DNA of 64,000 nucleotides from Undaria pinnatifida (Eukaryota; Sar; Phaeophyceae; Laminariales; Alariaceae), in the NCBI GenBank assembly GCA_012845835.1, contig JABAKD010000001.1:451501-515500 (forward strand). Direction: 5' to 3'. Position 1 is the stretch's first letter, and every line of letters begins with the position of its first letter. The translations under genes were made by a program, and so were the position numbers. The notes below the pieces were generated by a model. It was given only the letters and a program-made list of their open reading frames with translations, made no database searches and was not told the DNA's origin. This document shows positions 11,150 through 40,330 of the stretch, piece by piece.

Positions 11150-11268
11150 GCAGTGTATTAACTACCAGGTATAATTCACGAACACCATATCATAAATGAA
11201 ACATAGATCTAATGTACCACCCAGCTTGCAAAGTTTAGTTTCAACCATTCAATCAGTCGTACTCACAA
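11150..11268 (-). repeat. Repeat R1, right flank, inverted
   Basis: The reverse complement carries 'cgaccgattgaatggttgaa'-like sequence, 'actttgcaagctg' and 'gtgaatt.aacctggta', matching 23570-23697 and, more loosely, 3700-3875. Its inverted orientation relative to the copy at 3700 makes it a candidate terminal repeat of the decayed gene unit. Confidence 0.65.
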
Positions 11269-11615
11269 CTGACGTTTTTCAATTATCGAAACTGCTTGTG
11301 CTAGCGAATGCAACAACTGCTGTCCTCACAAGTAGAAGTGCAAGCGCGATTTCGGACGCAATATAGAGCAACTGAGCCGGACCCACGTGGAGACTCACGA
11401 GCAGTCGCTTCAACACAAGTGAGGACTTGTGAGCAACAATGCTGTCCTCACAAGTCCTCACTTGTGTTGAAGCGACTGTTCGTGAGCCTCCACGTGGGTC
11501 CGGCTCAGTTGCTCTATATTGCGTCCGAAATCGCGCTTGCACTTCTACTTGTGAGGACAGCAGTTGTTGCATTCACTAGCACAAGCAGTTTTGATGACAA
11601 ATTGAAAAACGTCAG
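11269..11615. mobile_element. Near-perfect 165-bp palindrome (foldback)
   Basis: The arms at 11269-11433 and 11447-11615 are reverse complements separated by a 13-base spacer. In the 128-base inner part I see only two mismatches. Outer ends are 'ctgacgtttttcaatt'. Because of the symmetry both strands contain the same open frame, starting MQQLLSSQVEVQARFRTQYR. A transcript would fold into a long hairpin. The high identity suggests recent origin or gene conversion. Confidence 0.95.
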
Positions 11616-11724
11616 CATTGTTGCTCACAAGTCCTCACTTGTGTGGAAGCGACTGTTCGTGAGCCTCCACGTGGGTCCGGCTCAGTTGCTCTATATTGCG
11701 TCCGAAATCGCGCTTGCACTTCTT
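11616..11724. repeat. Extra partial arm of the palindrome
   Basis: Directly after the palindrome, the sequence starting 'cattgttgctcacaag' and ending 'cgcgcttgcacttcttgcac' repeats the loop and right arm at high identity. The structure therefore has three arms: left, right, right. Confidence 0.9.
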
Positions 11725-12601
11725 GCACACCCAGTTGCCGCTGCTGGTGTTCGCGGCGATTTTTGCGATAGGCGAAAGCGCTCTGCTCGCATGCGAAAGG
11801 CGTGCAGGGACCAACAGGGACGCGGGGTAACTTAGTTGGTCCGCGTTTCGCGCGCGTTTTTTCTTGTCGATTTTGGTCATGCGGCTACGGCTCCTGGTAT
11901 TGCTGCTCTGCTGCTGCTGCTGCCAAGGCCAGGCTTCTGCTACTGCTGATGTTGTCAGTTATTGGGGAGGAGGCAGCACGACACACACTGCTCAATGGTG
12001 GCACTCTTACATATGATAAACCAGAGTTTTGTCTTTCCAGTGCTTGCCGCTGCTGCTGCTGCTGCTGCGAGGTACACGATACGCTCCAATATCACAGTAC
12101 AGCCCTCATGCCTATCCATTCACTCTCTGTGCTGTGCCGAACACTCATGCTCAATGGCCTGGCCCTTGTCCATTCCTGAACCGTCACCGAAGTTGGCCCC
12201 GCAGCAGCTGATGAAGTCCTCGCCATCGGCTGGCTTTCCGCAGACGCTTTGCAGCCAAGCTGTCTTGTCGAAGGAGGGTTGTAGCAGGGGTCCCTCTACC
12301 GTGGAGGCTGTGCTCATTGTGACCACTCTCTCTTGCTCTCACCCCTTTTCTCCGTTGCTCTGCGCTGTGCGTAGCTGGTACGCAGGCTGCTGCTGCGCAA
12401 CCAGGGGACTGCGTGTCTGCTATGTACCCCCCCTGCCCCTTTATTATATAGGACTTAGAATGGGTTTGTTTACATAGGATATTTCTGTGGCGTAATGGGG
12501 GGGGATGGGGTCTTTGTACCCCCCCCCCTCTGGAAGGGCGAAAAAAAAGTTTTAGTACGTAGTTGTCGTTTTTTTTTTGTGCGCCCTTGCCTCGTGCAGG
12601 A
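11725..12601. other. No gene recognised; triplet-rich
   Basis: Short GCT/CTG triplet runs occur at 11900-11950 and 12045-12070. Homopolymer runs of C, A and T lie at 12490-12600. The open frames here are low complexity and overlap on both strands. Confidence 0.5.
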
Positions 12602-12910
12602 TTTTTTTTTTTTTTCAACACACATCTACTTGCCAGCTTCTGGACAACTCGTGATGACAGCAGGTGCCGTCCCTTCCCCCCCCCAGTTCTTGCCTTCAAC
12701 ATTTATCGCGCATAGGGTTCAGCAATCCCGCTGCTCGTCGATTTTTCATCGAGTGTTGATAACTCATGCTCTCGCGCTTTCCGCATGTCAATTTGTGCAC
12801 AAGAAACAGTCCCTACGAATTTATACGAGTATGTACTCGGGGGGATTCGAACTCACGAAACTGACCTATACCAGGCTCGAGGATAACCTGATACGCCACC
12901 GGGGCAACCG
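12602..12910 (-). mobile_element. tRNA-derived SINE, copy A
   Basis: The reverse strand starts 'ggttgccccggtggcgtatc' (A-box-like) and carries a B-box 'gagttcgaatc' at 12854-12844. It continues through a body shared with copies at 22428 and 62578 and ends in a poly-A tail (poly-T at 12602-12615 on the plus strand). Length is about 310 bp. The head resembles a tRNA D-arm and T-arm with no clear acceptor stem. Confidence 0.85.
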
Positions 12911-13044
12911 TGTAAAGGATGTAGGTCGTAGACTCCCCTGGATGTTGTCAGGGTCAACAGGACCATTTTGAATAACCATTCTGTGCACTGATACTAAAAA
13001 ACCCGCATGGAGGGTAGGTACTACCTGGTATAATATTAAACATG

Positions 13045-13260
13045 ATATGATATTGTAAAAATTGAAATGCACTTCAGCTGTGAGATAGAAGAGTTTGTCG
13101 AAACTCATCGTTGCAAGCCGTGTGTGATACTCCGATCGCGCTTATTACTGCTTTGTGTGTGCTCATTAAGGATATAGGTCGGCGACTCCCTTTGAAACTA
13201 CAGTGTAGCTTGTACCAGGGTCAACAGGGTGATGTTGATCAATCTGTGCGCGGAAACTAT
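13045..13260 (+). repeat. Repeat R2 copy
   Basis: Landmarks in order are 'attgtaaaaattgaaatgca', 'cagctgtgaga', 'gtcgaaactcatc.ttgcaag', 'gtgtgatactccgatcgcgc', 'aaggatataggtcgg' and 'gtgtagcttgtaccagggtc'. Other copies are at 16475, 17234, 42000 (inverted), 60848 and 63828. A diverged copy is at 33735. It has no coding potential. Confidence 0.8.
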
Positions 13261-15150
13261 AAAACCCGTTTTTGAGGGGGACAAAATCTGACAGCTGTGG
13301 AAGAAAATGTATCAGTTTATCAAGTGTATCCTGTAAATCGTATAACGGGTGAGGGGAGGGCGGAGTTCTGAGAAAAAAAATATATACTTGTATATCAACA
13401 TAATATTACTGCTGCTGTTCAAGTTTATGAGCGTCGTGATGTTGGTGGACTCCATGTTTCATCTTCACACGCTCAAGGTCCTTGCTGTCCCGTTCCGAGA
13501 TCCTCGTGACTCGTACTCATATACAGCATTCCGGGCTGGAGGCCTTCTTCTGATGGTGACCAGAACGGTATGCATCGTAGCGCAGACCGACATTTCCGCT
13601 CCTTGTCTTGCGCCAGGTGGCGTACTCGAGGCTGATAACCTATTGGGATTACTGGCAATGGCATGAGGTACGAGAGCCCAGCGCTAGTTCAGACGTAGTT
13701 CTCCGGCAATGTAGGTGTTGATCTTGATACCTTGTACTTGTCGTTATGTGGTGTGTGTTCCCGGCTATAGTGATTTTGTCGACGAACGGAAGTACCGATA
13801 GGCAGGACAAGGATTTGTTACGACCTTATCTAGCACGCCAAGAGGTCTAACCGAGAAAAGAATATCGAACTGGACTCATGCATAAGATCCCACACACTTG
13901 TGTAGGAGGAGCAGCAGCAACGGCGGCAGGACTTAGCAGCAGCCCAAAAATGCAGTGAATAGCACACAGCAGGAGATCGGCAGTTACTGTACAGCAACCC
14001 AGCAACAACAGGTTGTAGTAGCAACCCAGCAACAACAGGTTGTAGTAAATACCCTCCACTAACTGGAAATCACATGGATGGACACACGCACGCATGAACA
14101 CGCCGTGCCCGTGAACGCACGGAGATATGTATTGATTTTAAGGTTTCGTTTGTCGGTATATCGCATACATCGAACTCGATTGTCATTCGTAAAACATGAT
14201 CATCAATAAGATGAAATTACAGGCATAAACACTCGTTGTCAAGACCGCTGGAATGGAGACGCGTCAACTAAATATTACGTATATACGGCGAATACCGAAA
14301 AAACCTTTCAATTTATTTTCGGCTACTACGGCGAATAGAAAAAGGTGCCTGTTGAAAAAGAATAAAAGCCTACGCCGAATAGCAAAAAAAGGTGCCTACG
14401 TATTATAGCATTTGTTTTTGACTATATGACGAACAGGAAAAGGGGCCTACATAATGTTCAACTACGGCCAATTGGACAAAGAAAGGTTCTTGAAAAAAAG
14501 CGCCGACGACGGTTTAGATACGAAAAAACAAAAAAGGCCCCCAATTTTTTGTCCGCCTGCGGCAAAAAAAACGCGCAACAATTTTTCTTCGCCTGCAGCG
14601 ATTTTTTTTGCGCGCCCAAAATCGCGTGTTGCGCAAAACGGTTATTGTAATGGAGTGCCTTCCGTAGAAGAATAATTTATAGATTCGACGTGAAACCATG
14701 TCATGGTTGAGGTGAAACCACGTGACATTAGATGTCACATACACGTCAAGGCCATCATAGATGGGCGGTAATGTAAGTGACGATGATGGGACAAGCAGGA
14801 CAACCCACACCTCACTACCAGCTCTACCTGCTCTACCGAGCGTTTCCCTGCGTTACCCCGCACTACCGTGCGTAGGCCTGTTATGTCTGTCTTTTTGTAT
14901 CCTCTTAGGGGAAATAATGCAAAAATACGCTATTGAGTCTATCCAGTGGGCTTTGAGGAGAGACCAATGAAGACACCGGAACCCATGAGGAGCGCGTTTC
15001 CCAATACCGACCAACCACGCACCCCCCACACGGAGTACCACTACATTATGTTGACCCAAATGTTGCGCCCGCGCAGCAGCGCAACAGCTAGTTAATGCCC
15101 TCCTACGTACGTAATATGTCGCGGGCTACTGTATCGATTTTTTTACACGC
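13261..15150. other. No gene recognised
   Basis: The only structure seen is a short direct repeat at 13995-14045 ('agcaacccagcaacaacagg' twice) and A-rich repeats at 14290-14400 built on 'tacggcgaata'. No exon of the downstream dehydrogenase could be identified here. Confidence 0.45.
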
Positions 15151-15154
15151 TTAA

Positions 15155-15775
15155 GTTCTGTAGGGTTTGTGGATTCCGGGTAAGGGTATGGGGGTCTTAC
15201 GGAAAACCAGAAGTTTCGGGTACGGGTATGGAAGTGTTACAGAACTTCCAAAAGTTCCGGGTATTGTGGAACGGGCGTACAGAACTCACAGAAGTTCCGG
15301 GCGGGTACAAAACGTGCTGTACCCGTACCTCGGGTATTGTGGCACGGGCGTACAGAACTCACAGAAGTTCCGGGTACGGGTATGAAAGTCTTACAGAACT
15401 TACAGAAGTTCCGGGTACGGGCATGAAAGTCTTACAAAACTTCCATAACTTCCGGGTATTGTGGCACGGGCGTACAGAACTTTCAGAAGTCCCGGGCAGG
15501 TATAAACATGCTGTACCCGTACCACGGGTCTTTGTGGCACCGGCGTACAGAACTTCCAGAAGTTCCGGGTACGGGTATGAGTGTCCTACAGAAGTTACAG
15601 AAGTTCTTTGTAGGGTAATACCCGGGGTAAATACCCCGCGTATGGTTTTGTGTGTACAGACAGAACGAAAATAGAAAGTTCGGGTACGGGTATGAATGTT
15701 GTACAGAACTCATAGACGTTCCGGGTACGGATAGTGTTGTACAAAACTCACAGAAGTACGGGTAATTCCTGGGTA
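15155..15775 (+). repeat. Minisatellite element R5, copy 1
   Basis: It opens with 'gtagggtttgtggattccgg', then has about ten imperfect units of 'acagaacttccagaagttcc' plus 'gggtacgggtatgaaagtct'. It closes with a self-complementary 'cccggggtaaataccccg' block and 'tatggttttgtgtgtac'. The same opening and closing bracket the inverted copy at 63497-63800, so the whole array behaves as one transposable unit. Confidence 0.85.
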
Positions 15776-16474
15776 AATACCCGCCTCAAAAGGGGCGAAA
15801 AAACAACAAATTGACTGGTTAAAAAAAGACACAAATAATTTCCAACGCATTTCCAGTTGACGTTTATCAATTTTTATACAAAAATAACTGCGATTGGCAT
15901 ACTGCAGACACTGATGCACTCATAGGAAATAACACGTACCTCTACTACTTACTACTACCGCTGTTCTTCTGTGAAACAGATCATACCATAGCGTACCCCG
16001 GCTGTGGAGCCTAAAAAAGATAATGGCGGTCGCAAGCCCAATTTTTCCACTAGCTCGATAAGCCAAGTGCCACGACAAAAAAAAGCAAAGCCACCGAAAA
16101 CACAGAGGATACTTCAAGACTTCGATGATACGATAGAGAGATCTGCATTCGGAAAAAACATTGACAATACGCTACGTGGTTTCCCGATAGGAGGAAAAAA
16201 ACGTTGTTTCAAACAAATCGAATCGAGTTCAATTTGATCAATAAAAAATGCCTGGCAATAATTTCTATTCAGAAGTGTCCTTCGTTAGTACGTTAATACA
16301 TGCCCTTAGAAACGAAAGAAACATCAACAACAGGTAGGTGCTCTTATTGTATGATACGTACTGCTTGCCGTGTTAGATGTTCGGTTTGTGGGACTGACAA
16401 AACATGACGACATCCGAATTAATGCATAGTACACTTTTGTCGGATTAGACTTGAATGAATATAGAGCTCCCCTG
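15776..16474. other. No gene recognised; AT-rich
   Basis: A 77-codon open frame at 16004-16237 is Lys-rich and matches nothing I know. No repeats were seen. Confidence 0.4.
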
Positions 16475-16565
16475 GTATTATAAAAAATGAAAATACACTC
16501 CAGCTGTGAGATCGAAGATTTCGTCGAAACTCATCTTTGCAAGCTGTGTGTGATACTCCGATTGG
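16475..16565 (+). repeat. Repeat R2 copy
   Basis: It begins 'ttataaaaaatgaaaataca', followed by 'ctccagctgtgagatcgaag', 'tcgtcgaaactcatctttgc' and 'tgatactccgat'. It abuts the R5 array at 16566, the same neighbour relationship (in inverted order) as at 63497-63940. Confidence 0.8.
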
Positions 16566-16965
16566 TATTGTAACGAAGGTATACCCGTACCCCGGATATT
16601 GTGCACAGTCTTACAGGAGTCGCAGAATTTCCGGGTAAGGGTATGATGATCTTACAGAACTTCCATAAGTTCCGGGTACGGGTACGGCTGTCTTACAGAA
16701 CTTCCAGAAGTCCCGGGTATTGTGGCACAGGCGTACAGAACTCACAGAAGTTCCGAGCGGGTACAAAACATGCTGTACCCGTACCCCGGGTATTGTGGCC
16801 ACGGGCGTACAGAACTTCCGGAAGTTCCGGGTACAGGTATGAATGTTGTACATAACATCCAGAAGTTCCGGGCACGGGCATGAATGCGCTGCAGACCTTA
16901 CAGAAGTTCTTTGTAGGGTATTACCCGGGGTAAATACCCCGGGTATGGTTTGTGTGTACCCTACA
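16566..16965 (+). repeat. Minisatellite element R5, copy 2
   Basis: It carries the same units as copy 1 ('agaagttccgggtacgggta', 'attgtggcac.ggcgtacag') and ends in the same 'ggggtaaataccccgggtat' block. The standard opening is missing, so it is truncated at the 5' end. Confidence 0.85.
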
Positions 16966-17103
16966 GAACACAACCTTGGAAATTTGCCATATCGAACTTG
17001 CTCCTCACTCAATGTACGTATCCATCACAAACAGCTTTGAGGCACGCATGGACGCACGCACACACACGCTCTGAAGACAGCTGGAATGGCGTCGCCGCCA
17101 GCT

Positions 17104-17700
17104 GGTCAGGCCCATAATGCCCTTCTTTCTCTAATTTTTCGAAAGGCGTATGCTAAAACAAGTCAATAATGCCCACTATTAATAGTTACGCTTTTTTTCG
17201 GGGTTTATGCCCCCATTTATGCTCCGTTTTGATGGCGGGTATATATTATAAAAATTAAAATACACTCCAGCTGTGAGATCGAATATTTTGTCGAAACTCA
17301 TCTTTGCAAGCTGTGTGTGAGCGGGTATATATGCTTTAAATGCCACTTTATGCTCGCCGGTCTACTTAAGTCGAAGTACCACCAAAATAATCGAATCACT
17401 AAACACCAAGCGCTTTTAGAAATGTCTTGAAACACCTTTTATGTCCTATATCTACAGGCTTTATGCCCAAAATGGAGCAGCAATGCTCGTCGCCTATGTG
17501 TGTATGCTCTTCAAGATAAAACGTGCTCGAGCATATGCTCCTCGCACGTGTGTTTCATGTCCAAAATGAAGCAGCAATGCTCGTCGCCTATTATGCGTGT
17601 ATGCTCCTTTTGCTAAAATATGCTCGAGCATATGCTCCTCGCACTTATGCTCAAAAAGGCTGATTGTGCTCAACACCATGGGGGCATTATGGGCCTGACC
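17104..17700. mobile_element. 597-bp TIR DNA element (non-autonomous)
   Basis: It starts GGTCAGGCCCATAATGCCC and ends with the exact reverse complement (19-bp perfect TIRs). It has no transposase frame. The interior holds an R2 copy (17234-17325) and two direct 85-90-bp repeats (17470-17555 and 17558-17645) containing 'agcaatgctcgtcgccta' and 'tgctcgagcatatgctcctc'. It sits exactly at the splice-acceptor side of a relic of dehydrogenase exon A. Both flanks contain 'ccagctg', but a clean target-site duplication is not evident. Confidence 0.9.
17234..17325 (+). repeat. Repeat R2 copy nested in the TIR element
   Basis: 'attataaaaattaaaataca' through 'catctttgcaagctgtgtgt' matches R2 copies elsewhere almost base for base. 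R2 is therefore either mobile itself or was captured by this element. Confidence 0.8.
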
Positions 17701-17703
17701 CTA

Positions 17704-17778
17704 CCAGCTGGACTCCCTCAGGCGCCTGTTCGAGGACAACCCGGGGTTGAATATCGCATCAGATGCGTCGATGTAACG
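17704..17778 (+). pseudogene. Relic 1 of aldehyde dehydrogenase exon A
   Basis: The translation 'QLDSLRRLFEDNPGLNIAS' parallels the start of exon A (LHSLKCLLEDNEGSIIA) and then hits a stop. It resembles the class-3 family consensus (QL..LRR) at least as well as exon A itself. It follows directly after the TIR element. Confidence 0.75.
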
Positions 17779-18091
17779 AATTGTTGACTTTTTATTAAAC
17801 CTTGTCAAATGTGTGTTGCCTTCCATCCCTCGACATCCCCATCTTTTATATCGGTACGACGTACCAGGTTCTTTTTGCTATGTTATACCAAGCGTTCTTC
17901 GCGAACAGTTTCCCCATACGCACTTATATATCTCGCGGTACGATAATCGGAATCGTATGGCATAGAACTCGATTCTTACTGAACGTACGTATCAATTGCT
18001 GACCGGAAAATTCACGGATGAACGCTCTCACGCACGCACGCACTCACACACGCACGCACAGGTGCTCTCAGGCCGCTAGAATGTCGTCACC

Positions 18092-18167
18092 GTTAGCTGC
18101 ACCCCTTTTAGTGCCTGCTCGAGGACAACCAGGGGTTGAACATTGTATCGAGCGTGGCGATGTAACG
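18092..18167 (+). pseudogene. Relic 2 of aldehyde dehydrogenase exon A
   Basis: Sequence 'ctgctcgaggacaaccaggg' and 'gttgaacattgtatcgag' aligns with relic 1 and exon A but carries an early stop. Upstream of relic 2 and of exon A lies the same (ACGC)n run followed by 'ctagaatg.cgtc'. The duplicated unit therefore includes intron as well as exon. Confidence 0.75.
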
Positions 18168-18468
18168 AAATATCGATTTTCGATACATCTTATAGCATGT
18201 GTTTCGCCTTCCATCCTTCGGCATCCTCATACTTTTTTAACTGCACGACTTTTCTTTTCCTACTGATATACCAGGTACGTCCTCTACGAAAAGCTTCCCC
18301 GTATAATACGCACTAGATCGCGGGCTACTACAATCGAAATCGTACGACTTCGAACTAAATTCTCACGGAATATACGCATCCACTTCTAACCGGAAAATTC
18401 TCGCATGAACGCACGCACGCACGCACGCACGCACGCTCACAAGGCCTCTAGAATGGCGTCGCCGGCAG

Positions 18469-36971
<18,503 letters not shown>

Positions 36972-37400
36972 GGGCCCCACGGAGTTTGCTGAGCTACGAG
37001 GGGCCTCTCAGAGCTGGGGGTCCCTCAGAAGTTGGGGCTCCTCGTAACTTGTGGCCTGTCATGGTTCGGGGCCTCTCAAACCTTGGGGCCTCTACTGGTG
37101 GCTCATCATGGCTCGGGACCTATCGCAATTCGGGGCCTCTCCGAGTGTAGGAATTATCATATCTCACGACCCCTGTTGGAGTTTCGGAGGGACAAAGCAT
37201 GTCGAAGAATTCCGCTTCTGATTTCCATTGAGTTTAGCGATCTACCCCTTTCGAGCTTCAGAGAGAAATGAACAGGGCCAGATATTTGTGCTGACGGTAG
37301 AGATTGCTGCTACCAGTAGCTATCTATCCATTGATGGAGCATGCTATTGTATGCTCTCAGTCGATTTGGCGTGACTCGTTGCTCGCTTCGCTTAACCAGA

Positions 37401-37507
37401 GCGATGACGATGGCAGCTTTCTGGGGCGTAGTGGCAGACGACTGTGGCAGCAGTGGTGACGCGTTTTGGTGGGCAAACATGCCCAAAGTCGGCTTCACCT
37501 TTCACTA
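37401..37507 (+). pseudogene. Relic 1 of exon K
   Basis: The translation 'AAFWGVVADD...' parallels 'PAFWSVVVAV...' and ends 'VGFTFH' followed by a stop at the same place as the real 'NLTFH' stop. The upstream 220 bases are duplicated too. Confidence 0.85.
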
Positions 37508-37710
37508 AGCTTTCCGCGTGTAAATTCCGCTGAGTTCACTGGGCTAAACCCTTTGGATCGTTCCAGAGGGAAAACATGAAGGGCTGGACACAGGCACAAT
37601 ATATTTTGGCAGCATGTATTATTTGTAGATTTTTGCTGCCAGTAGCTTTGTTTCCACTGAGTGAGCCTTCCAGTAGATTTGGTATGACTCGTTGCTCGAA
37701 CCAGCACGCT

Positions 37711-37806
37711 ACTGATGGCAGCTTTCTGCGGAGTAGTCGTGACTGTGGCGGAGGAGTTGGCGCATTCGGCATATCACTCTCAAAGTCAGCCTCGCCTTCC
37801 AGTGAG
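37711..37806 (+). pseudogene. Relic 2 of exon K
   Basis: 'gatggcagctttctgcggag' and 'tagtcgtgactgtggcg' match both relic 1 and exon K, and 'cagcctcgccttccagtgag' matches the exon end. It lies about 309 bases after relic 1, so the two are tandem units. Confidence 0.85.
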
Positions 37807-39235
37807 GGGTTTGGCTCCCGAGCCCATCGAGCTTACAGTTTTGTTTCATCGATATCCGGGGACGCGAAAAAACCCATTTGAGTTAGGGAAACGCCTTCAA
37901 GTTTCGTTAAGAACCGCGTGGACGGGCGCTGGACACTTCAGGCGTTGTTACCCTTTCGTCTTTTTCTGCCGTCGTTGTTATCTTTTTACGGGGGATTTAC
38001 GTATCACATATACCACCATGGACAGTTCTTGGTATTGTTCGGTTTGCAAGTGGTACGGGATGGTGTGCCGCAGCCCTAAGTCCCGCCCCCCTTACGTATT
38101 GGCACTGCGGTGCGCGTATTGTTTTGTACCTTGGTGTTGTAGACCTATACCTGGTACTTGTTTTTTCTTCCATCGGCATGTTTTTTTTAGTATTTTTTTG
38201 TGACGATCAATTAGTTTTTTGCAGGGAAACGACCTGCCATTGTATAGTCACAGCGTAAGTATCATCATGTTCGTCGTTCTCGCCCCTTCACTCAGATACG
38301 TATCTTGACTTCGTCCTATCAGCACAACTTTTTGGTTTAATCAATTTTTTTTTTCAAGTACGAACTGTTTTTTTTAACGTTTAAGCTCTGCCTGGAGACA
38401 ACTGCACTGCAACGAGCTGTACCATAAGCTGGTCGCTCGTCGTGGGTTGCAACAGGGCTACGCTGTATAACTTACAGTTTGGTAAGCCCTTAGGCACCGT
38501 TGTTTGTTGTGCTCTTTCGCTCAAATTACCATTTATTTTGGTGTATTTTTTAGCTCTCTGGGAAAGCGGAGCGAGGGTGGGGCGGCGCCATTGTTTTTGC
38601 CTTTTACCGCTCCTTCGGGGAGCGTGGAGCGAGGGACAACGATGCAGTACGCTAGTGCGCGGAGGGGGAGGGGCGGTCGGAACGGACACGCTAATACTAC
38701 TGTTCGTGTTATGGGCTTTGTGCCGTGGTGGTGGTGGTGGCAGTGTTGCTGCCGTGTGTCGCGTCGTACTTGTTTTTCTGTAGGCGCCCAGCAGTATCAA
38801 TCGATGTTTTGCTTTGGCAGGGCAGGGAGGGCAGGGGGGTTATGCCGAATCATTCCCTGCGAAGACGTGAGTTCTTTTTCAGTCATCGTTTTGGAGGCTT
38901 TAGGTTGGCCTTCGTTACTTGGGCTGCGTCGTGTAATCATGTGCTCGGCGCGCTTAGACGCTCTTGGGCCCTAATGTTGGTATATACTCCTGCTTTCTTC
39001 CGATGTGTTTTTACTTTAGGATTATTGGGCCCATTTTGTGACCACGACATAGATATTGAAATTGATTACTCTCGATAGCTGTTACGGGTTGGATACATTC
39101 GCTTCGGTTGCATTTTTTTTTCCCCTTGGATACAATTGCATTGGTTGTATTTGTTCACGTTTTCATGCAGAAAAAAAAACATGTCTTGAGTCGGAAATTA
39201 TCAAGGCTCCTCTTGTGAACGATTTTTCACCTCGG
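37807..39235. other. No gene recognised
   Basis: It contains T- and G-rich stretches and no open frame with a recognisable family. Frames at 38442-38974 overlap on the same and opposite strands and are low complexity. Confidence 0.45.
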
Positions 39236-39237
39236 GA

Positions 39238-39470
39238 ACGTTCCGTACGGGAACCAGCCACCACAGGAATGCACGGGAATATTTGGGTAGGAATTGACCG
39301 TCACGGTAGTTTTCGTACGGGAACCAGTCACCACGGGAATGCATGGGAATATTTGGGTGGGAACTGGCCACCACGGGGATTCCCGTACGGGAACCAGCCA
39401 CCACGGGAATGCACGGGAATATTTGGGTGGGAATTAGCCATCACGGGGAAGCACGGGAACGTTGGATGGG
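39238..39470. repeat. Minisatellite, unit about 55-65 bp
   Basis: Four units contain 'gggaaccag.caccacggga', 'atgcacgggaatatttgggt' and 'gggaattg.ccatcacgg'. Related motifs continue at 40082-40330. Confidence 0.9.
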
Positions 39471-39923
39471 AACACCCATACAGCGATGTGCAGTGTGTTT
39501 TGAGTCGCTCTTCAGCATGTCACACGAAGAACACGAAACCACCGAGTGAGCTTGTTCATTTGTTTAATTGTTCAAGAGATTGACAGCCGAAATCTTGCAG
39601 CCGTCAAGAACTCGAAGACAAAAGGCGACGGAATAGTGCCAGAACTACGCCTCGAAAAGCCAATAACTTGGTCACTACCCGATTACTTGAAGACCGCAGG
39701 TACCACACTTACCTGCGAGACGAAGAATACCAGATTACAGGCGACAACGCATACCACGCATGCATGTCGACATTACTCTCGTGTGTTTCTACAGCAGTTT
39801 ACACGTGCTGTTTTGTATGTAGTGTGCTTTGCATGTGTGCGTCAGCGGTCAGCGGGCGTGTGCCACCCGAAAAAAAAAGGTTCTCTTTTCGTTTGAAATA
39901 TAAAGGAAAAAGAGAAAAAAAAA

Positions 39924-39993
39924 GGGCCGGGGAGAGACTCGAACTCACGACCTCTACCTGCTGGAGGTTGGAGGCAGTCCTCTCGGCCACCAG
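39924..39993 (-). other. tRNA-like sequence with A- and B-box
   Basis: On the minus strand 'tggtggccgagagg' resembles a Leu/Ser-type D-arm and 'cgtgagttcgagtctctc' a T-arm, followed by 'cccggccc' and a run of nine T's that could end RNA polymerase III transcription. No matching 5' acceptor stem or standard anticodon arm is visible. It may be a tRNA pseudogene or a SINE head. The B-box context resembles that of the SINE family here. Confidence 0.45.
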
Positions 39994-40081
39994 TGTGTAC
40001 ATAGTACTTCGATACTATACATGTACAATATTGGAATTGGTTTTGCGTTCCCGTACGTACGGTATTGGGAATTGAATATGT

Positions 40082-40330
40082 GCGCGGTACTTGGTTGGGT
40101 GGGAACCAAAAGCCACGGGAATTCGACATTTTCCACGGGATTTCGTTGGGTGGGAACAACGGGATATTATGTCCGTGGGTGGGTACGATTTGGATAGAAA
40201 TGGGAAGGGTCATTTGCTTGGGTACGGTTTCGATGGGTACGCGAATTGCGATTTATCACGGGACTGGTCCCATTTCCCATTATCGGGAAATCCCACGGAA
40301 AAAGTTCCGCGGGAATATTTCCGAGAGGAG
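40082..40330. repeat. Diverged copies of the 39.2-kb minisatellite
   Basis: 'ggtgggaaccaaaagccacg', 'ttggg.gggaacaacggga' and 'catttcccattatcggga' are related to the units at 39238. Confidence 0.5.
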
